DNA from: Streptomyces sp. Je 1-369
GTDB lineage: Bacteria > Actinomycetota > Actinomycetes > Streptomycetales > Streptomycetaceae
Direction of reading: 5' to 3'
Assembly: GCF_026810505.1 (NCBI RefSeq)
Contig: NZ_CP101750.1
Location: 6,746,515-6,810,514, forward strand
DNA: 64,000 nt
Shown: positions 26,599 through 35,024 of the stretch, one piece after another
Layout: each line of letters starts with the position of its first letter
Position numbering within the stretch: the first letter of the stretch is position 1
Made by a program: the position numbers and the translations under genes
The notes under the pieces: model-generated
Told to the model about the DNA's origin: nothing
The model's input: only the letters and a program-made list of their open reading frames with translations
Databases searched by the model: none

Positions 26599-28263
26599 TC
26601 ACTCTACGGGCCCGGGACCGCCCGGTATCCGGCCGCGCAGCCGGAAGCGCTGGAGCTTGCCCGTCGCGGTGCGCGGGAGCGCCTCCAGGAAGATGATCTC
26701 CCGCGGGCATTTGTAGGGCACGAGTTCCCCCTTCACGAACTCCCGCAGCCGGTCCGCGTCGGCCGCCGCGCCCGCGCGGAGCACCACGTACGCCACGGCG
26801 ACCTGCCCGCGCAGCTCGTCGGGGCGGCCCACCACCGCCGTCTCCGCCACGTCGGGGTGGCGGAGCAGGGCATCCTCGACCTCGGGGCCCGCGATGTTGT
26901 ACCCGGCGGAGATGATCATGTCGTCCGCGCGGGCGACGTACCGGAAGTAGCCGTCGGCGTCCCTGACGTAGGTGTCGCCGGTGATGTTCCAGCCGTGCCG
27001 CACGTACTGGAGCTGCCGCTCGTCGGAGAGGTAGCGGCAGCCGACCGGGCCGCGGACCGCGAGCAGTCCGGGCTCGCCGTCCGGCAGCGGTGCCCCGGAA
27101 TCGTCGACCACGCGCGCGTGCCACCCGGGGACGGGGAGCCCGGTCGTGCCGGGACGTATCGCGTCGTCGGCGGCGGAGATGAAGATGTGCAGCAGCTCGG
27201 TCGCGCCGATGCCGTTGATGATGCGGTGCCCGGTGCGTTGTTGCCAGCTCTGCCAGGTCGCCGCGGGCAGGTTCTCACCCGCGGACACGCAGCGCCGCAG
27301 CGAGGAGACATCGTGTACGTCGTGCGCGTCGAGCTCGTCCAGCATCGTGCGGTACGCGGTCGGGGCGGTGAAGAGCACGCTGATCCCGTGCCGCCCGATC
27401 GCGGGCAACAGCTGCTTGGGACCCGCCTGTTCGAGCAGTACGGACGACGCGCCGAAGCGCAGCGGGAAGATGACGAGTCCGCCGAGGCCGAAGGTGAAGC
27501 CCAGTGGCGGGCTGCCCGCGAACACGTCGTCCGGCGTCGGCCTCAGGACGTGCCGCGCGAACGTGTCCGCGATGGCGAGCACGTCGCGGTGGAAGTGCAT
27601 GCAGCCCTTGGGGCGGCCCGTCGTGCCGGAGGTGAACGCGATGAGCGCGACGTCGTCGGCCGCCGTGTCCACCGCTTCGTAGCGGTCGGGTTGCCGGGCG
27701 GCGCGCGCGAGGAGGTCGTCGGGGCCCTCGCCGCCGTACGTGGTGACGTTCAGGCCCGGCACACCGGCCTTGATCAGGTCGTCGACCGCCCGTACGTCGC
27801 AGAGCGCGTGCCGCACCTCGGCGATCTCGCACATGGTGGCGAGCTCCTGCGCGCGCTGCTGGGCGAGGACGGTCACGGCGATCGCGCCCGCCTTCATCAC
27901 CGCGAGCCAGCAGGCGGCGAGCCACGGCGTGGTGGGCCCGCGCAGCAGGACGCGCTGCCCGGGCCGGACGTCGAGGTCGGCGGTCAGCGCGTGCGCGATC
28001 CGGTCGACGTGCCGCCGCAGCGCGCCGTACGTCCAGGTGTCGCCGGACGCGGCGTGGAAGGCGGGACGGTCCGCGCCGAACCGCTCGGCCGACCGGTCCA
28101 GGAGCTCCGCGCCGCAGTTGAGGCGGTCGGGGTAGTGGAGTTCGGGGCGGTCGTGGACCAGTGCGGGCCACTGCGCGCGCGGCGGGAGGTGGTCCCGGGC
28201 GAACGTGTCGACGTGGCCGGACGGTGTCGGCCCCGGGTTGGCTGGATTGCCGGTCGGTTCCAT
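26599..28263 (-). CDS. Aryl-CoA ligase, 2-aminobenzoate-CoA ligase type
   Basis: The protein has 554 residues and belongs to the AMP-forming acyl-CoA synthetase family. The P-loop is FTSGTTGRPKGCMHFH (near 210-225). The adenylation motif is NGIGATELLHIFISA, the hinge is GDTYVRDADGYFRY, and the catalytic lysine is in TATGKLQRF near the C-terminus. The N-terminal RLNCGAELLD and the overall pattern resemble benzoate- and 2-aminobenzoate-CoA ligases rather than fatty-acid ligases. It heads the ligase-paaX-hutD operon and is divergent from acyl-CoA dehydrogenase/RidA across 109 bp. It probably activates the aromatic acid that the fused monooxygenase then attacks. Confidence 0.88.
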   Translation of the reverse strand: MEPTGNPANPGPTPSGHVDTFARDHLPPRAQWPALVHDRPELHYPDRLNCGAELLDRSAERFGADRPAFHAASGDTWTYGALRRHVDRIAHALTADLDVRPGQRVLLRGPTTPWLAACWLAVMKAGAIAVTVLAQQRAQELATMCEIAEVRHALCDVRAVDDLIKAGVPGLNVTTYGGEGPDDLLARAARQPDRYEAVDTAADDVALIAFTSGTTGRPKGCMHFHRDVLAIADTFARHVLRPTPDDVFAGSPPLGFTFGLGGLVIFPLRFGASSVLLEQAGPKQLLPAIGRHGISVLFTAPTAYRTMLDELDAHDVHDVSSLRRCVSAGENLPAATWQSWQQRTGHRIINGIGATELLHIFISAADDAIRPGTTGLPVPGWHARVVDDSGAPLPDGEPGLLAVRGPVGCRYLSDERQLQYVRHGWNITGDTYVRDADGYFRYVARADDMIISAGYNIAGPEVEDALLRHPDVAETAVVGRPDELRGQVAVAYVVLRAGAAADADRLREFVKGELVPYKCPREIIFLEALPRTATGKLQRFRLRGRIPGGPGPVE

Positions 28264-28331
28264 GGCGGCTCTGCCCCCTTGCCTGCCGGACGGGCGCTGT
28301 GGTGGGCTCGCTCCATGAGCGTATCGTGATG

Positions 28332-28345
28332 GTGACGACAGTCAA
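28332..28345. promoter_or_regulatory. Operator-like dyad GTGACGACAGTCAA in ligase / acyl-CoA dehydrogenase promoter
   Basis: TGAC-GACG-type dyad with TGAC/GTCA arms, differing at one base from the site at 21936. It lies 27 bp before the acyl-CoA dehydrogenase ATG and 68 bp before the ligase ATG, where a repressor could block both promoters. AAGGAGGGG, the dehydrogenase Shine-Dalgarno, follows it. Confidence 0.58.
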
Positions 28346-28372
28346 CGGTGCGCGATAAAGGAGGGGACCGGG

Positions 28373-29593
28373 ATGACGGCATTCTCGCTCGATCCTGAAC
28401 AAACCGCCCGTTGCGCGGAGCTGCGGACGCTGGCCGCCGAGCGCCTGCGCCCCCTGGCGGAGAAGGGTGAGCCCGGCCACGTGAACCGGCCACTGGTCGC
28501 GGCGCTCGGCGAACTGGGCCTGCTTGGCTGCCTGTTCGAGGGGCGAGGTGCCGGTGCGACTCCTCCCGGCAAGGAGACCGGCGCCCTCGGCCTCTGCCTC
28601 ATGCGGGAGTCCCTCGCCTACGCCTGCACGGAGGCCGAGACCGCCCTCGCCCTCCAGGGCCTCGGCGCCCACCCCGTGCACGCCCACGGCTCGCCCGAGC
28701 AGCGGGAACGGTGGCTGCCGCCCGTCCGCGCCGGGCACGCCGTCGCCGCCTTCGCGCTCTCCGAGCCGGGCGCGGGCTCGGACGCGGCGGCCCTCAGCCT
28801 CGCGGCGGAACCCGACGGCTCGGGCGGCTGGCGCCTCACCGGCGAGAAGTGCTGGATCTCCAACGCGCCCGAGGCCGACTTCTACAGCGTCTTCGCCCGT
28901 ACGTCGCCCGGGGCGGGGTCCCGCGGCGTCACCGCGTTCCTGGTCCCCGCCGACCGCGCGGGCCTTACCGGCACCCCCCTGGAGATGCTCTCGCCGCACC
29001 CCATCGGCGCCCTCGCCTTCGACGGCGTACGGGTCGGCACGGAGGACGTGCTCGGGGAGGTCGACCGCGGCTTCCGGGTCGCCATGACGACGCTCAACCG
29101 GTTCCGGCCGAGCGTCGGCGCGTTCGCGGTCGGCATGGCGCAGTCCGCGCTCGACGCGACGCTGGCCCACACGGCGGAACGGACCGCGTTCGGCGGTCCG
29201 TTGAAGGATCTGCAGTCGGTCGGCCACCAGGTCGCCGAGATGGCGACGCGCACGGAGGCGGCCCGTCTGATGGTCTACGCGGCAGCGGCGGCGTACGACA
29301 GCGAGGGACCGCGAAGCCCCGGCATCGCCCGGCGCGCCGCGATGGCGAAGCTCATCGCCACCGAGACCGCGCAGTACGTGGTCGACGCGGCGGTCCAGCT
29401 GCACGGCGCCCGTGCGCTGCGCCGCGGCCACCTCCTCGAACACCTCTACCGCGAGGTGCGCGCGCCCCGCATCTACGAGGGCGCGAGCGAGGTCCAGCGC
29501 ACGATCATCGCCAAGGAGCTGTACGCCAAGGAGCCGCACACTCAGCAGCCGCACACCCGCATGGATGTCCACGAGGAGGAACCGCCCGCATGA
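28373..29593 (+). CDS. Acyl-CoA dehydrogenase
   Basis: The protein has 406 residues. The three acyl-CoA dehydrogenase domains are recognisable: FALSEPGAGSDAAALS and WRLTGEKCWISNA (FAD/substrate region), then a helical C-terminal domain with PRIYEGASEVQRTIIAKELY near 366-385, holding the usual YEGxxEVQR segment. In this cluster it probably oxidises a CoA thioester after ring reduction or cleavage. A strong AAGGAGGGG ribosome-binding site precedes the ATG. The last codons overlap the RidA ATG (ATGA), so they are coupled. The C-terminal tail is His-, Gln- and Glu-rich. Confidence 0.92.
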   Translation: MTAFSLDPEQTARCAELRTLAAERLRPLAEKGEPGHVNRPLVAALGELGLLGCLFEGRGAGATPPGKETGALGLCLMRESLAYACTEAETALALQGLGAHPVHAHGSPEQRERWLPPVRAGHAVAAFALSEPGAGSDAAALSLAAEPDGSGGWRLTGEKCWISNAPEADFYSVFARTSPGAGSRGVTAFLVPADRAGLTGTPLEMLSPHPIGALAFDGVRVGTEDVLGEVDRGFRVAMTTLNRFRPSVGAFAVGMAQSALDATLAHTAERTAFGGPLKDLQSVGHQVAEMATRTEAARLMVYAAAAAYDSEGPRSPGIARRAAMAKLIATETAQYVVDAAVQLHGARALRRGHLLEHLYREVRAPRIYEGASEVQRTIIAKELYAKEPHTQQPHTRMDVHEEEPPA

Positions 29594-29997
29594 GCGACAG
29601 CGACCTGCACCGCGTCAACCCCGCCGAACTCGCCCCGGCCACGGGCTTCTCGCACGCCGTCACCGCGACAGGCTCCCGCCTGGTCTTCCTCGCCGGGCAG
29701 ACCGCGCTGGACAGCGAGGGCGAGGTCACCGGCTCGACCCTGCCCGAGCAGTTCGAGCGGGCCCTCGCCAACCTCCTGACCGCCCTGCGCCACGCGGGCG
29801 GCACCCCGGCCGACCTCGCGCGCGTCACGGTCTACGCCACGGACGTCGCCGACTACCGCGCCCGCGCCCGCGAACTGGGCCACATCTGGAAGCGGTTGGC
29901 GGGCCGCGACTATCCGGCCATGGCGGTGGTGGGCGTCGTACGGCTGTGGGACGAGGAGGCCTTGGTGGAACTCGACGGAACGGCCGTGCTCGCCTGA
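29590..29997 (+). CDS. RidA-family enamine/imine deaminase
   Basis: The protein has 135 residues and belongs to the YjgF/YER057c/UK114 family. Motifs include RLVFLAGQTALDSEGEV, EQFERALANLLTALRHAGG and a final PAMAVVGVVRLWDEEALVELDG. RidA enzymes hydrolyse reactive enamines and imines to ketones plus ammonia. Starting inside the acyl-CoA dehydrogenase stop (ATGA), it is clearly part of the pathway. The 2-aminobenzoyl-CoA route produces an amino-cyclohexene (enamine) CoA ester that must be deaminated, and RidA-like genes occur in the Azoarcus 2-aminobenzoate operon. This gives the gene a specific proposed job, by inference. Confidence 0.9.
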   Translation: MSDSDLHRVNPAELAPATGFSHAVTATGSRLVFLAGQTALDSEGEVTGSTLPEQFERALANLLTALRHAGGTPADLARVTVYATDVADYRARARELGHIWKRLAGRDYPAMAVVGVVRLWDEEALVELDGTAVLA

Positions 29998-30218
29998 CCG
30001 CGCACGTTCCGCACCTCCCGCACCTTTCTGGCACGTCGGCGGGCCGAGGCGAGGGCCTGCTCCAGGGAGCGGGTGCCGGTGATCACGCACAGCGTGTACG
30101 TGACGTCGTCGAGCTGTCGGCGCAGCGCGGGGTCGACAGCCGCGCTGTCGGCCTTGGCGTGGAGGGATTCGTAGCGCTCGACGAGGTCAGCGAGGACGGA
30201 GGGGTGTGCCTGCAGCAT
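29910..30218 (-). CDS. DUF5133 protein
   Basis: The protein has 102 residues. The core MLQAHPSVLADLVERYESLHA and VDDVTYTLCVITGT-like segment (RQLDDVTYTLCVITGTRSLEQAL) match DUF5133, a small actinobacterial family of unknown function. ATG 30218 has AGGAG seven bases upstream. The open frame runs past the domain into the 3' end of RidA, giving an 88-bp convergent overlap; the Ser/Thr-rich last 30 residues are probably unstructured. Function unknown. Confidence 0.78.
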   Translation of the reverse strand: MLQAHPSVLADLVERYESLHAKADSAAVDPALRRQLDDVTYTLCVITGTRSLEQALASARRRARKVREVRNVRGQASTAVPSSSTKASSSHSRTTPTTAMAG

Positions 30219-30448
30219 GAACGTACTCCTGGACAGATGTCGGTGGGGGTATTCGTGGGGGTACTGGTGGGGGGATCTGATGCCCCTGTTACCCCCGGTT
30301 TCCGGCGTCATGCACCGGTCCCTTTCCTGAAAGGCGGAATGCCTGCTACCGGGTGCAACGGGCGGATCACGGGGTACCCGGCGACGACCGCGGCCACCGG
30401 GGTCGTGGACGACGGAACGTCCGAGAGTTCCGCAGGAGGGGTTACCAC

Positions 30449-31195
30449 GTGCGTACGCGAAGGGTTTCGGGTGTCATCGGGGTTACGGTGCTCGCGGCGG
30501 CGCTGCTGTCGAGCTGCGGCGACAGCGACGACGGAGGAGGCTCCGACAAGCCGTTCGCCAAGGACAGCGCCGATCAGATCGCTTCCAAGGCGGTGGCGGC
30601 CACCAAGGACGCGGACTCCATGCGCATCAAGGGCGACATGCGGCAGGACGGCAAGCCGGTGAGCCTGGACATCGCGGTCGACCAGGAGAAGAACTGCGAG
30701 GGCACGATCGGCACCGGCGGCTCGAAGGCCGAGGTGCGCCACACGAACGGCACGCTGTACATGCGCGGCAACGAGCAGTACTGGAAGACGGCGCTGAAGG
30801 GCCAGCCGGGTGCGGAGAAGGCGATCTCCAAGGTCGCCGACAAGTGGGTCAAGATGCCCGCCGACGACGCGTCCACCGCCGGCATGTGCGACAAGCAGGG
30901 CCTGGTCGCGTCGATGGACGAGAACAAGTCCGAGCGCAAGGGCATGAAGAAGGGCGGGACGACGTCCGTCGACGGCAAGGACGCGATCGCCCTGACGAAG
31001 AAGGGCTCCGGCGGCGAGACGAACACGATGTACGTCGCCACGGAGGGCAAGCCGTACATCCTCCGGGTCTCCACGAAGGGCGGCGACGCCCCCAACGACG
31101 CCACGTTCGGCGACTACGGCAAGCCGGTGAGCCCGAAGGTCCCGGACAAGGGCGAGACGGTCGATATGAAGGAACTCGCCGCGTCCGGCGGTTAG
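30449..31195 (+). CDS. Putative secreted lipoprotein
   Basis: The protein has 248 residues. A lipoprotein signal is clear: RTRR, a hydrophobic stretch and the lipobox LLSSC with Cys23. GTG 30449 is chosen for AGGAGGGG upstream and because the signal peptide begins there. The mature part is rich in Lys, Asp and Gly. Segments such as DADSMRIKGDMRQDGKPVSLDIAV and TLYMRGNEQYWKTALKG resemble LolA/LppX-like beta-rich lipoproteins common in Streptomyces, but this is a weak resemblance. It should be anchored on the outer face of the membrane. It is monocistronic and ends at a shared terminator hairpin. Confidence 0.8.
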   Translation: MRTRRVSGVIGVTVLAAALLSSCGDSDDGGGSDKPFAKDSADQIASKAVAATKDADSMRIKGDMRQDGKPVSLDIAVDQEKNCEGTIGTGGSKAEVRHTNGTLYMRGNEQYWKTALKGQPGAEKAISKVADKWVKMPADDASTAGMCDKQGLVASMDENKSERKGMKKGGTTSVDGKDAIALTKKGSGGETNTMYVATEGKPYILRVSTKGGDAPNDATFGDYGKPVSPKVPDKGETVDMKELAASGG

Positions 31196-31296
31196 TTGAA
31201 GTATCCGGGCCCAGTGGCCCTTGTTGCCCGAGCGGGGGCGTGACGGCCCAGCGCCGTGGCGCCCCCGTCGGCGTGCCGTCGCCGCCACGCGCGATC

Positions 31297-31331
31297 GCGG
31301 CTCCTCCGGGACCTCGGCCCGGAGGAGCCGC
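31297..31331. terminator. Bidirectional hairpin between lipoprotein and HTH-MurA genes
   Basis: A 14-bp perfect stem GCGGCTCCTCCGGG / CCCGGAGGAGCCGC with a 7-nt loop (ACCTCGG) lies between two convergent stops (31195 and 31341). There is no U-tract, as is common for Streptomyces terminators. Confidence 0.75.
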
Positions 31332-31340
31332 GTCCGCGGG

Positions 31341-32870
31341 TCAGATGTCCCGGAACGTCTCGATCTGCGCGCCCACCGAGTTCAGGCGCTCCGCCAGGTC
31401 CTCGTAGCCGCGGTTGATCACGTACACGTTGCGCAGCACCGACGTGCCCTCGGCCGCCATCATCGCGAGCAGGACGACGACGGCGGGGCGCAGGGCGGGC
31501 GGGCACATCATCTCCGCGGCGCGCCAGCGCGTCGGGCCCTCGACCAGGACGCGGTGCGGGTCCAGGAGCTGGAGGCGGCCGCCGAGGCGGTTGAGGTCCG
31601 TGAGGTAGATCGCGCGGTTGTCGTAGACCCAGTCGTGGATCAGCGTCTTGCCCTGCGCCGCCGCCGCGATGGCCGCGAAGAAGGGAACGTTGTCGATGTT
31701 CAGGCCGGGGAACGGCATCGGGTGGATCTTGTCGATCGGCGCCTCCAGCTTGGAGGGGCGGACCGTGAGGTCGATGAGGCGCGTCCGGCCGTTGTCGGCC
31801 GGGTACTCCGCGCTGCGGTCGTGGTCGAGGCCCATCTCCTCCAGGACCGCGAGCTCGATCTCCAGGAACTCGATCGGCACCCGGCGCACCGTCAGCTCCG
31901 ACTCCGTGACGACCGCGGCGGCCAGCAGGCTCATCGCCTCGACCGGGTCCTCGGAGGGGGAGTAGTCGACGTCGACGTCGATGGTGGGGACGCCGTGCAC
32001 GGTCAGTGTGGTCGTGCCGATGCCCTCCACCTCGACGCCGAGCGCCTCCAGGAAGAAGCACAGGTCCTGGACCATGTAGTTCGAGGACGCGTTGCGGATG
32101 ACGGTCGTGCCCGCGCCGCGTGCCGCGGCGAGCAGCGCGTTCTCGGTGACCGTGTCCCCGCGCTCGGTGAGGACGATGGGGCGGTCGGGGGAGACGTCGC
32201 GGGCGACCGTCGCGTGGTACAGCCCCTCGGTCGCCGCGATCTCCAGACCGAACCTGCGCAGCGCGATCATGTGTGGCTCGATCGTACGGGTGCCCAGGTC
32301 GCAGCCGCCCGCGTACGGCAGCTTGAAGTGGTCCATGCGGTGCAGCAGCGGGCCGAGGAACATGATGATCGAGCGGGTGCGGCGGGCCGCCTCCGCGTCG
32401 ATGGCGTCCATCTCCAGCTTGGCGGGCGGCACGATCTCCAGGTCGACGCCGTCGTTGATCCAACGGGTGCGTACGCCGATGGAGTTGAGGACCTCCAGGA
32501 GGCGGTAGACCTCCTCGATGCGGGCCACGCGGCGCAGCACCGTACGTCCCTTGTTCAGGAGGGACGCACAGAGCAGCGCCACGCACGCGTTCTTGCTCGT
32601 CTTGACGTCGATGGCGCCGGAGAGCCGACGGCCGCCGACAACTCGCAGATGCATGGGGCCCGCGTACCCGAGGGAGACGATTTCACTGTCGAGTGCCTCG
32701 CCGATTCGGGCGATCATCTCAAGGCTGATGTTCTGGTTGCCGCGCTCGATGCGGTTCACGGCGCTCTGGCTGGTGCTGAGCGCCTCGGCGAGTTGCGTCT
32801 GCGTCCAGCCCCGGTGCTGGCGGGCGTCGCGGATGAGCTTGCCGATGCGTACGAGGTAGTCGTCTGCCAT
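31341..32870 (-). CDS. MurA-like UDP-GlcNAc 1-carboxyvinyltransferase with N-terminal HTH
   Basis: The protein has 509 residues, about 80 longer than ordinary MurA because of an N-terminal XRE-type helix-turn-helix (residues 5-60: RDARQHRGWTQTQLAEALSTSQSAVNRIERG). The remainder is an EPSP-synthase-fold enolpyruvyl transferase. The KTSKNAC segment corresponds to the substrate-binding lysine region, and the active-site loop YAGGCDLGTR keeps the catalytic cysteine (Cys190), so transferase activity is plausible. MurA catalyses the first committed peptidoglycan step. HTH-fused copies are found in Streptomyces besides a housekeeping MurA. A perfect dyad 12 bp upstream of the ATG suggests autoregulation. 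It might be mainly regulatory, or a conditional MurA. Confidence 0.9.
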   Translation of the reverse strand: MADDYLVRIGKLIRDARQHRGWTQTQLAEALSTSQSAVNRIERGNQNISLEMIARIGEALDSEIVSLGYAGPMHLRVVGGRRLSGAIDVKTSKNACVALLCASLLNKGRTVLRRVARIEEVYRLLEVLNSIGVRTRWINDGVDLEIVPPAKLEMDAIDAEAARRTRSIIMFLGPLLHRMDHFKLPYAGGCDLGTRTIEPHMIALRRFGLEIAATEGLYHATVARDVSPDRPIVLTERGDTVTENALLAAARGAGTTVIRNASSNYMVQDLCFFLEALGVEVEGIGTTTLTVHGVPTIDVDVDYSPSEDPVEAMSLLAAAVVTESELTVRRVPIEFLEIELAVLEEMGLDHDRSAEYPADNGRTRLIDLTVRPSKLEAPIDKIHPMPFPGLNIDNVPFFAAIAAAAQGKTLIHDWVYDNRAIYLTDLNRLGGRLQLLDPHRVLVEGPTRWRAAEMMCPPALRPAVVVLLAMMAAEGTSVLRNVYVINRGYEDLAERLNSVGAQIETFRDI

Positions 32871-32882
32871 GAGTTGTACGTT

Positions 32883-32898
32883 ATCTCAGATATGAGAT
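32883..32898. promoter_or_regulatory. Palindrome ATCTCAGATATGAGAT before HTH-MurA
   Basis: Perfect inverted repeat ATCTCA-GATA-TGAGAT, 12 bp upstream of the HTH-MurA ATG. It shares the ATCTC-N6-GAGAT frame with the palindrome in front of aconitase (37559-37576). It may be bound by the enzyme's own HTH or by a factor common to both genes. Confidence 0.6.
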
Positions 32899-32977
32899 GA
32901 CGCACGCGCTGGGGTAGGCCATCTGAGGTTCGGCCGTAAGAGGGGCCTTTTCCCGGTGCACGGGTGCACCCGGGAGC

Positions 32978-34930
32978 TCAGCCGCAGCCGCACGAGGCGT
33001 GCCGACCGTGCACCGACGCGTACGCCGTGGGCCGGGGCCCCGCCGCCGCCCGCGTCACTCGGGCGGCGGCCGCGCGTCCTGCCGACGACTGTGCGTCGTG
33101 CACCACTGTGCCTCCGACCAGCGTCATGCGCACCTCGGACGAACTGATATCGGCCACCGGACTCCGCGTCACATCGCGGTCGAGCAGCACCAGATCGGCC
33201 GCTTTTCCCCTCTCCACGGTGCCCGTGAGGCGGTCCGAGCGGAGTTGACGTGCGGTGCCCAAGGTGTGCATGAGCAGGGACGACGTACGGCCGAGACCTT
33301 CCTCCGCGCGGTACAGGTCGCCCTCACCGTCCATGCCCTCGCGGTCGATCGCGGTGCGGATCTGGTTCCAGACCTGCAGAGGGTCGACCGGCCAGTCCGA
33401 GCCACCCGCGAGCGCCGCGCGCCGGTCCTGGAGGCTGCGCGCCGGGTACTGCCAACGGTGGCGCCGGGCGCCGATGTAGGGCAGCAGCGCGTCCATCGTC
33501 CAGGTGTTGCGGGCCGCCCACTGGAGCTGCATGCAGGCGACGACGCCGAGCGCGGCGAACCGCGGCAGATCGGCGGGGTCGACCAGTTGGAGGTGGGCCG
33601 TGGTGTTGCGGAGATCACGGCGGCCGGTCTTCCGCAGGGCGTACGCGTACCCGTCGAGGGACGTGCGCACGGCGCGGTCTCCGATGGCGTGCGCGTGCAT
33701 CTGCCAGCCCTCGGCGTTGAAAGCGGCGCTGAGGCGTCCGTACTCCGCCGACGACACGTACAGATCGCCGCGGTGGTCGGTGGGCCTGCCGTCCTTGTCG
33801 AGGTACGGCTCCAGGAGCGCGGCGGTCTGCGCCGGGTACTCGATGACGCCGTCGAGGAACACCTTGACCGTCCCGAAGCGCAGTCCGCGTACGTCCGCGA
33901 ACTCCGCCCGCAGCTTCTTCGCGTACGAGACCGCAGCGGCCGGATCCTTCGTCATGTCGGTCTCGATGCGCACGGCGGGCACGATGCGCTGGAGCAGCCG
34001 GTCCGACTCGGCGAGCCGCTGATACAGCTTCAGCTCACCACGCCCCACGACGGCTTCCATGAACGTGGTGACCCCGGACGCGGCGGCCTCGGCGAGGGTT
34101 TTCGCGGCGGCATCCGCCAACCGGGTCTCGTCGGGCTCGGGGATGTGCCGGGAGACGAGCGGCTGGGCGTCGTCCTTGAGCACGCCGGTCGGCTTGCCGT
34201 CCGTACCCTTCACGATTCTGCCGCCGACCGGGTCGGGCGTGGACGCGGTGATCTTCGCGATGTCCAGGGCGCGCTGATTGGCCCACAGGTTGTGGCCGTC
34301 GCCGCCGCGCAGCGCGATCGGGCGGCGCGTCGGCAGCGCGTCGAGCATCGTGTGGTGCGGGGCGGTGCCGTGGGGCAGCAGCCCGACCGGATTCCAGTCC
34401 TCCACGACGAGCCACCCGTCGGGCTCTTGCTCCGCCGAGTCCTTGAGGAACCCCGTCAGCGTCTTCCGCAGCTCCGCGACGGTCTGCTCGGCGCCCGCGA
34501 GCGAGGGCCGCAGCGACCGGCTCGCGGCGTCCATCGGGTGGGCGTGCCCGTCGTGGATGCCGCTCATGACGGTGCCGCCCGCCGCGTCCACGACGTCGGT
34601 GTCCCGCCCGACGTACCGCTTGACGTCGGTGTCCGAACCGACGGCGAGTATCCGCCCGTCCCGGCCGACGGCCACGGCTTCGTGCCGGGTGGTGGCGGCG
34701 TGGACGGAGGTGCCGGTGAAGACCCGGGCGTTGTGGACGACGAGGGCGGCGGAGCGGCGACGGGAGGCGGGGGAGGCGGGGGAGGCCGCGGCGGCGGGGC
34801 CGGCCGCGGTGACGAGCCCGGCGGCTCCTGCGGCTCCCGCGGCTCCCGCGGCGGCGAGGAGACCCCTTCGCGAGAGGAAGGAAGTCTGCTGGGCGGAAGC
34901 TTCGTACGACTGGGACACGACCACACACAC
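32978..34930 (-). CDS. Tat-exported amidohydrolase (Amidohydrolase_3 / YtcJ-like)
   Basis: About 650 residues. The twin-arginine signal SFLSRRGLLAAAGAAGAAG lies near residues 17-35, followed by an Ala/Pro/Ser cleavage region. The metal-dependent TIM barrel has GIHDGHAHPMDA, HAHAIGDRAV and GGSDWPVDPLQVWNQI, the motif set of YtcJ-like exoenzyme amidohydrolases. The C-terminus ends in a His/Cys tail (HGRHASCGCG). The start is uncertain among closely spaced in-frame GTG codons (34930, 34924, 34918) behind GGAG. Substrate unknown; the family includes amidases and N-substituted formamide deformylases. It is divergent from the LacI gene, hinting at regulation by it. Confidence 0.87.
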   Translation of the reverse strand: MCVVVSQSYEASAQQTSFLSRRGLLAAAGAAGAAGAAGLVTAAGPAAAASPASPASRRRSAALVVHNARVFTGTSVHAATTRHEAVAVGRDGRILAVGSDTDVKRYVGRDTDVVDAAGGTVMSGIHDGHAHPMDAASRSLRPSLAGAEQTVAELRKTLTGFLKDSAEQEPDGWLVVEDWNPVGLLPHGTAPHHTMLDALPTRRPIALRGGDGHNLWANQRALDIAKITASTPDPVGGRIVKGTDGKPTGVLKDDAQPLVSRHIPEPDETRLADAAAKTLAEAAASGVTTFMEAVVGRGELKLYQRLAESDRLLQRIVPAVRIETDMTKDPAAAVSYAKKLRAEFADVRGLRFGTVKVFLDGVIEYPAQTAALLEPYLDKDGRPTDHRGDLYVSSAEYGRLSAAFNAEGWQMHAHAIGDRAVRTSLDGYAYALRKTGRRDLRNTTAHLQLVDPADLPRFAALGVVACMQLQWAARNTWTMDALLPYIGARRHRWQYPARSLQDRRAALAGGSDWPVDPLQVWNQIRTAIDREGMDGEGDLYRAEEGLGRTSSLLMHTLGTARQLRSDRLTGTVERGKAADLVLLDRDVTRSPVADISSSEVRMTLVGGTVVHDAQSSAGRAAAARVTRAAAGPRPTAYASVHGRHASCGCG

Positions 34931-35024
34931 TCCAAGGCGTAGCGAGACCGATGAGGAAGGTGGACGGAACCCTCGACGAGTAATCCGTTAACCAGAACCC
35001 GCCCCGGACGACGGATTCCGTACG

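Noticed and set aside
27275..29572. Minus-strand open frame across acyl-CoA dehydrogenase and part of the CoA ligase
   Set aside because: It crosses a divergent promoter and two well-supported genes in the wrong frame; shadow ORF.
32955..32970. GGTGCAC-GG-GTGCACC hairpin after the amidohydrolase as terminator
   Set aside because: Short loop, imperfect outer stem and no U-tract; possible but too weak to list.
34982..35017. Inverted repeat AATCCGT / ACGGATT in the amidohydrolase-LacI gap as a LacI operator
   Set aside because: Arms are separated by about 22 bp, not the compact palindrome LacI-family proteins bind; left unannotated.
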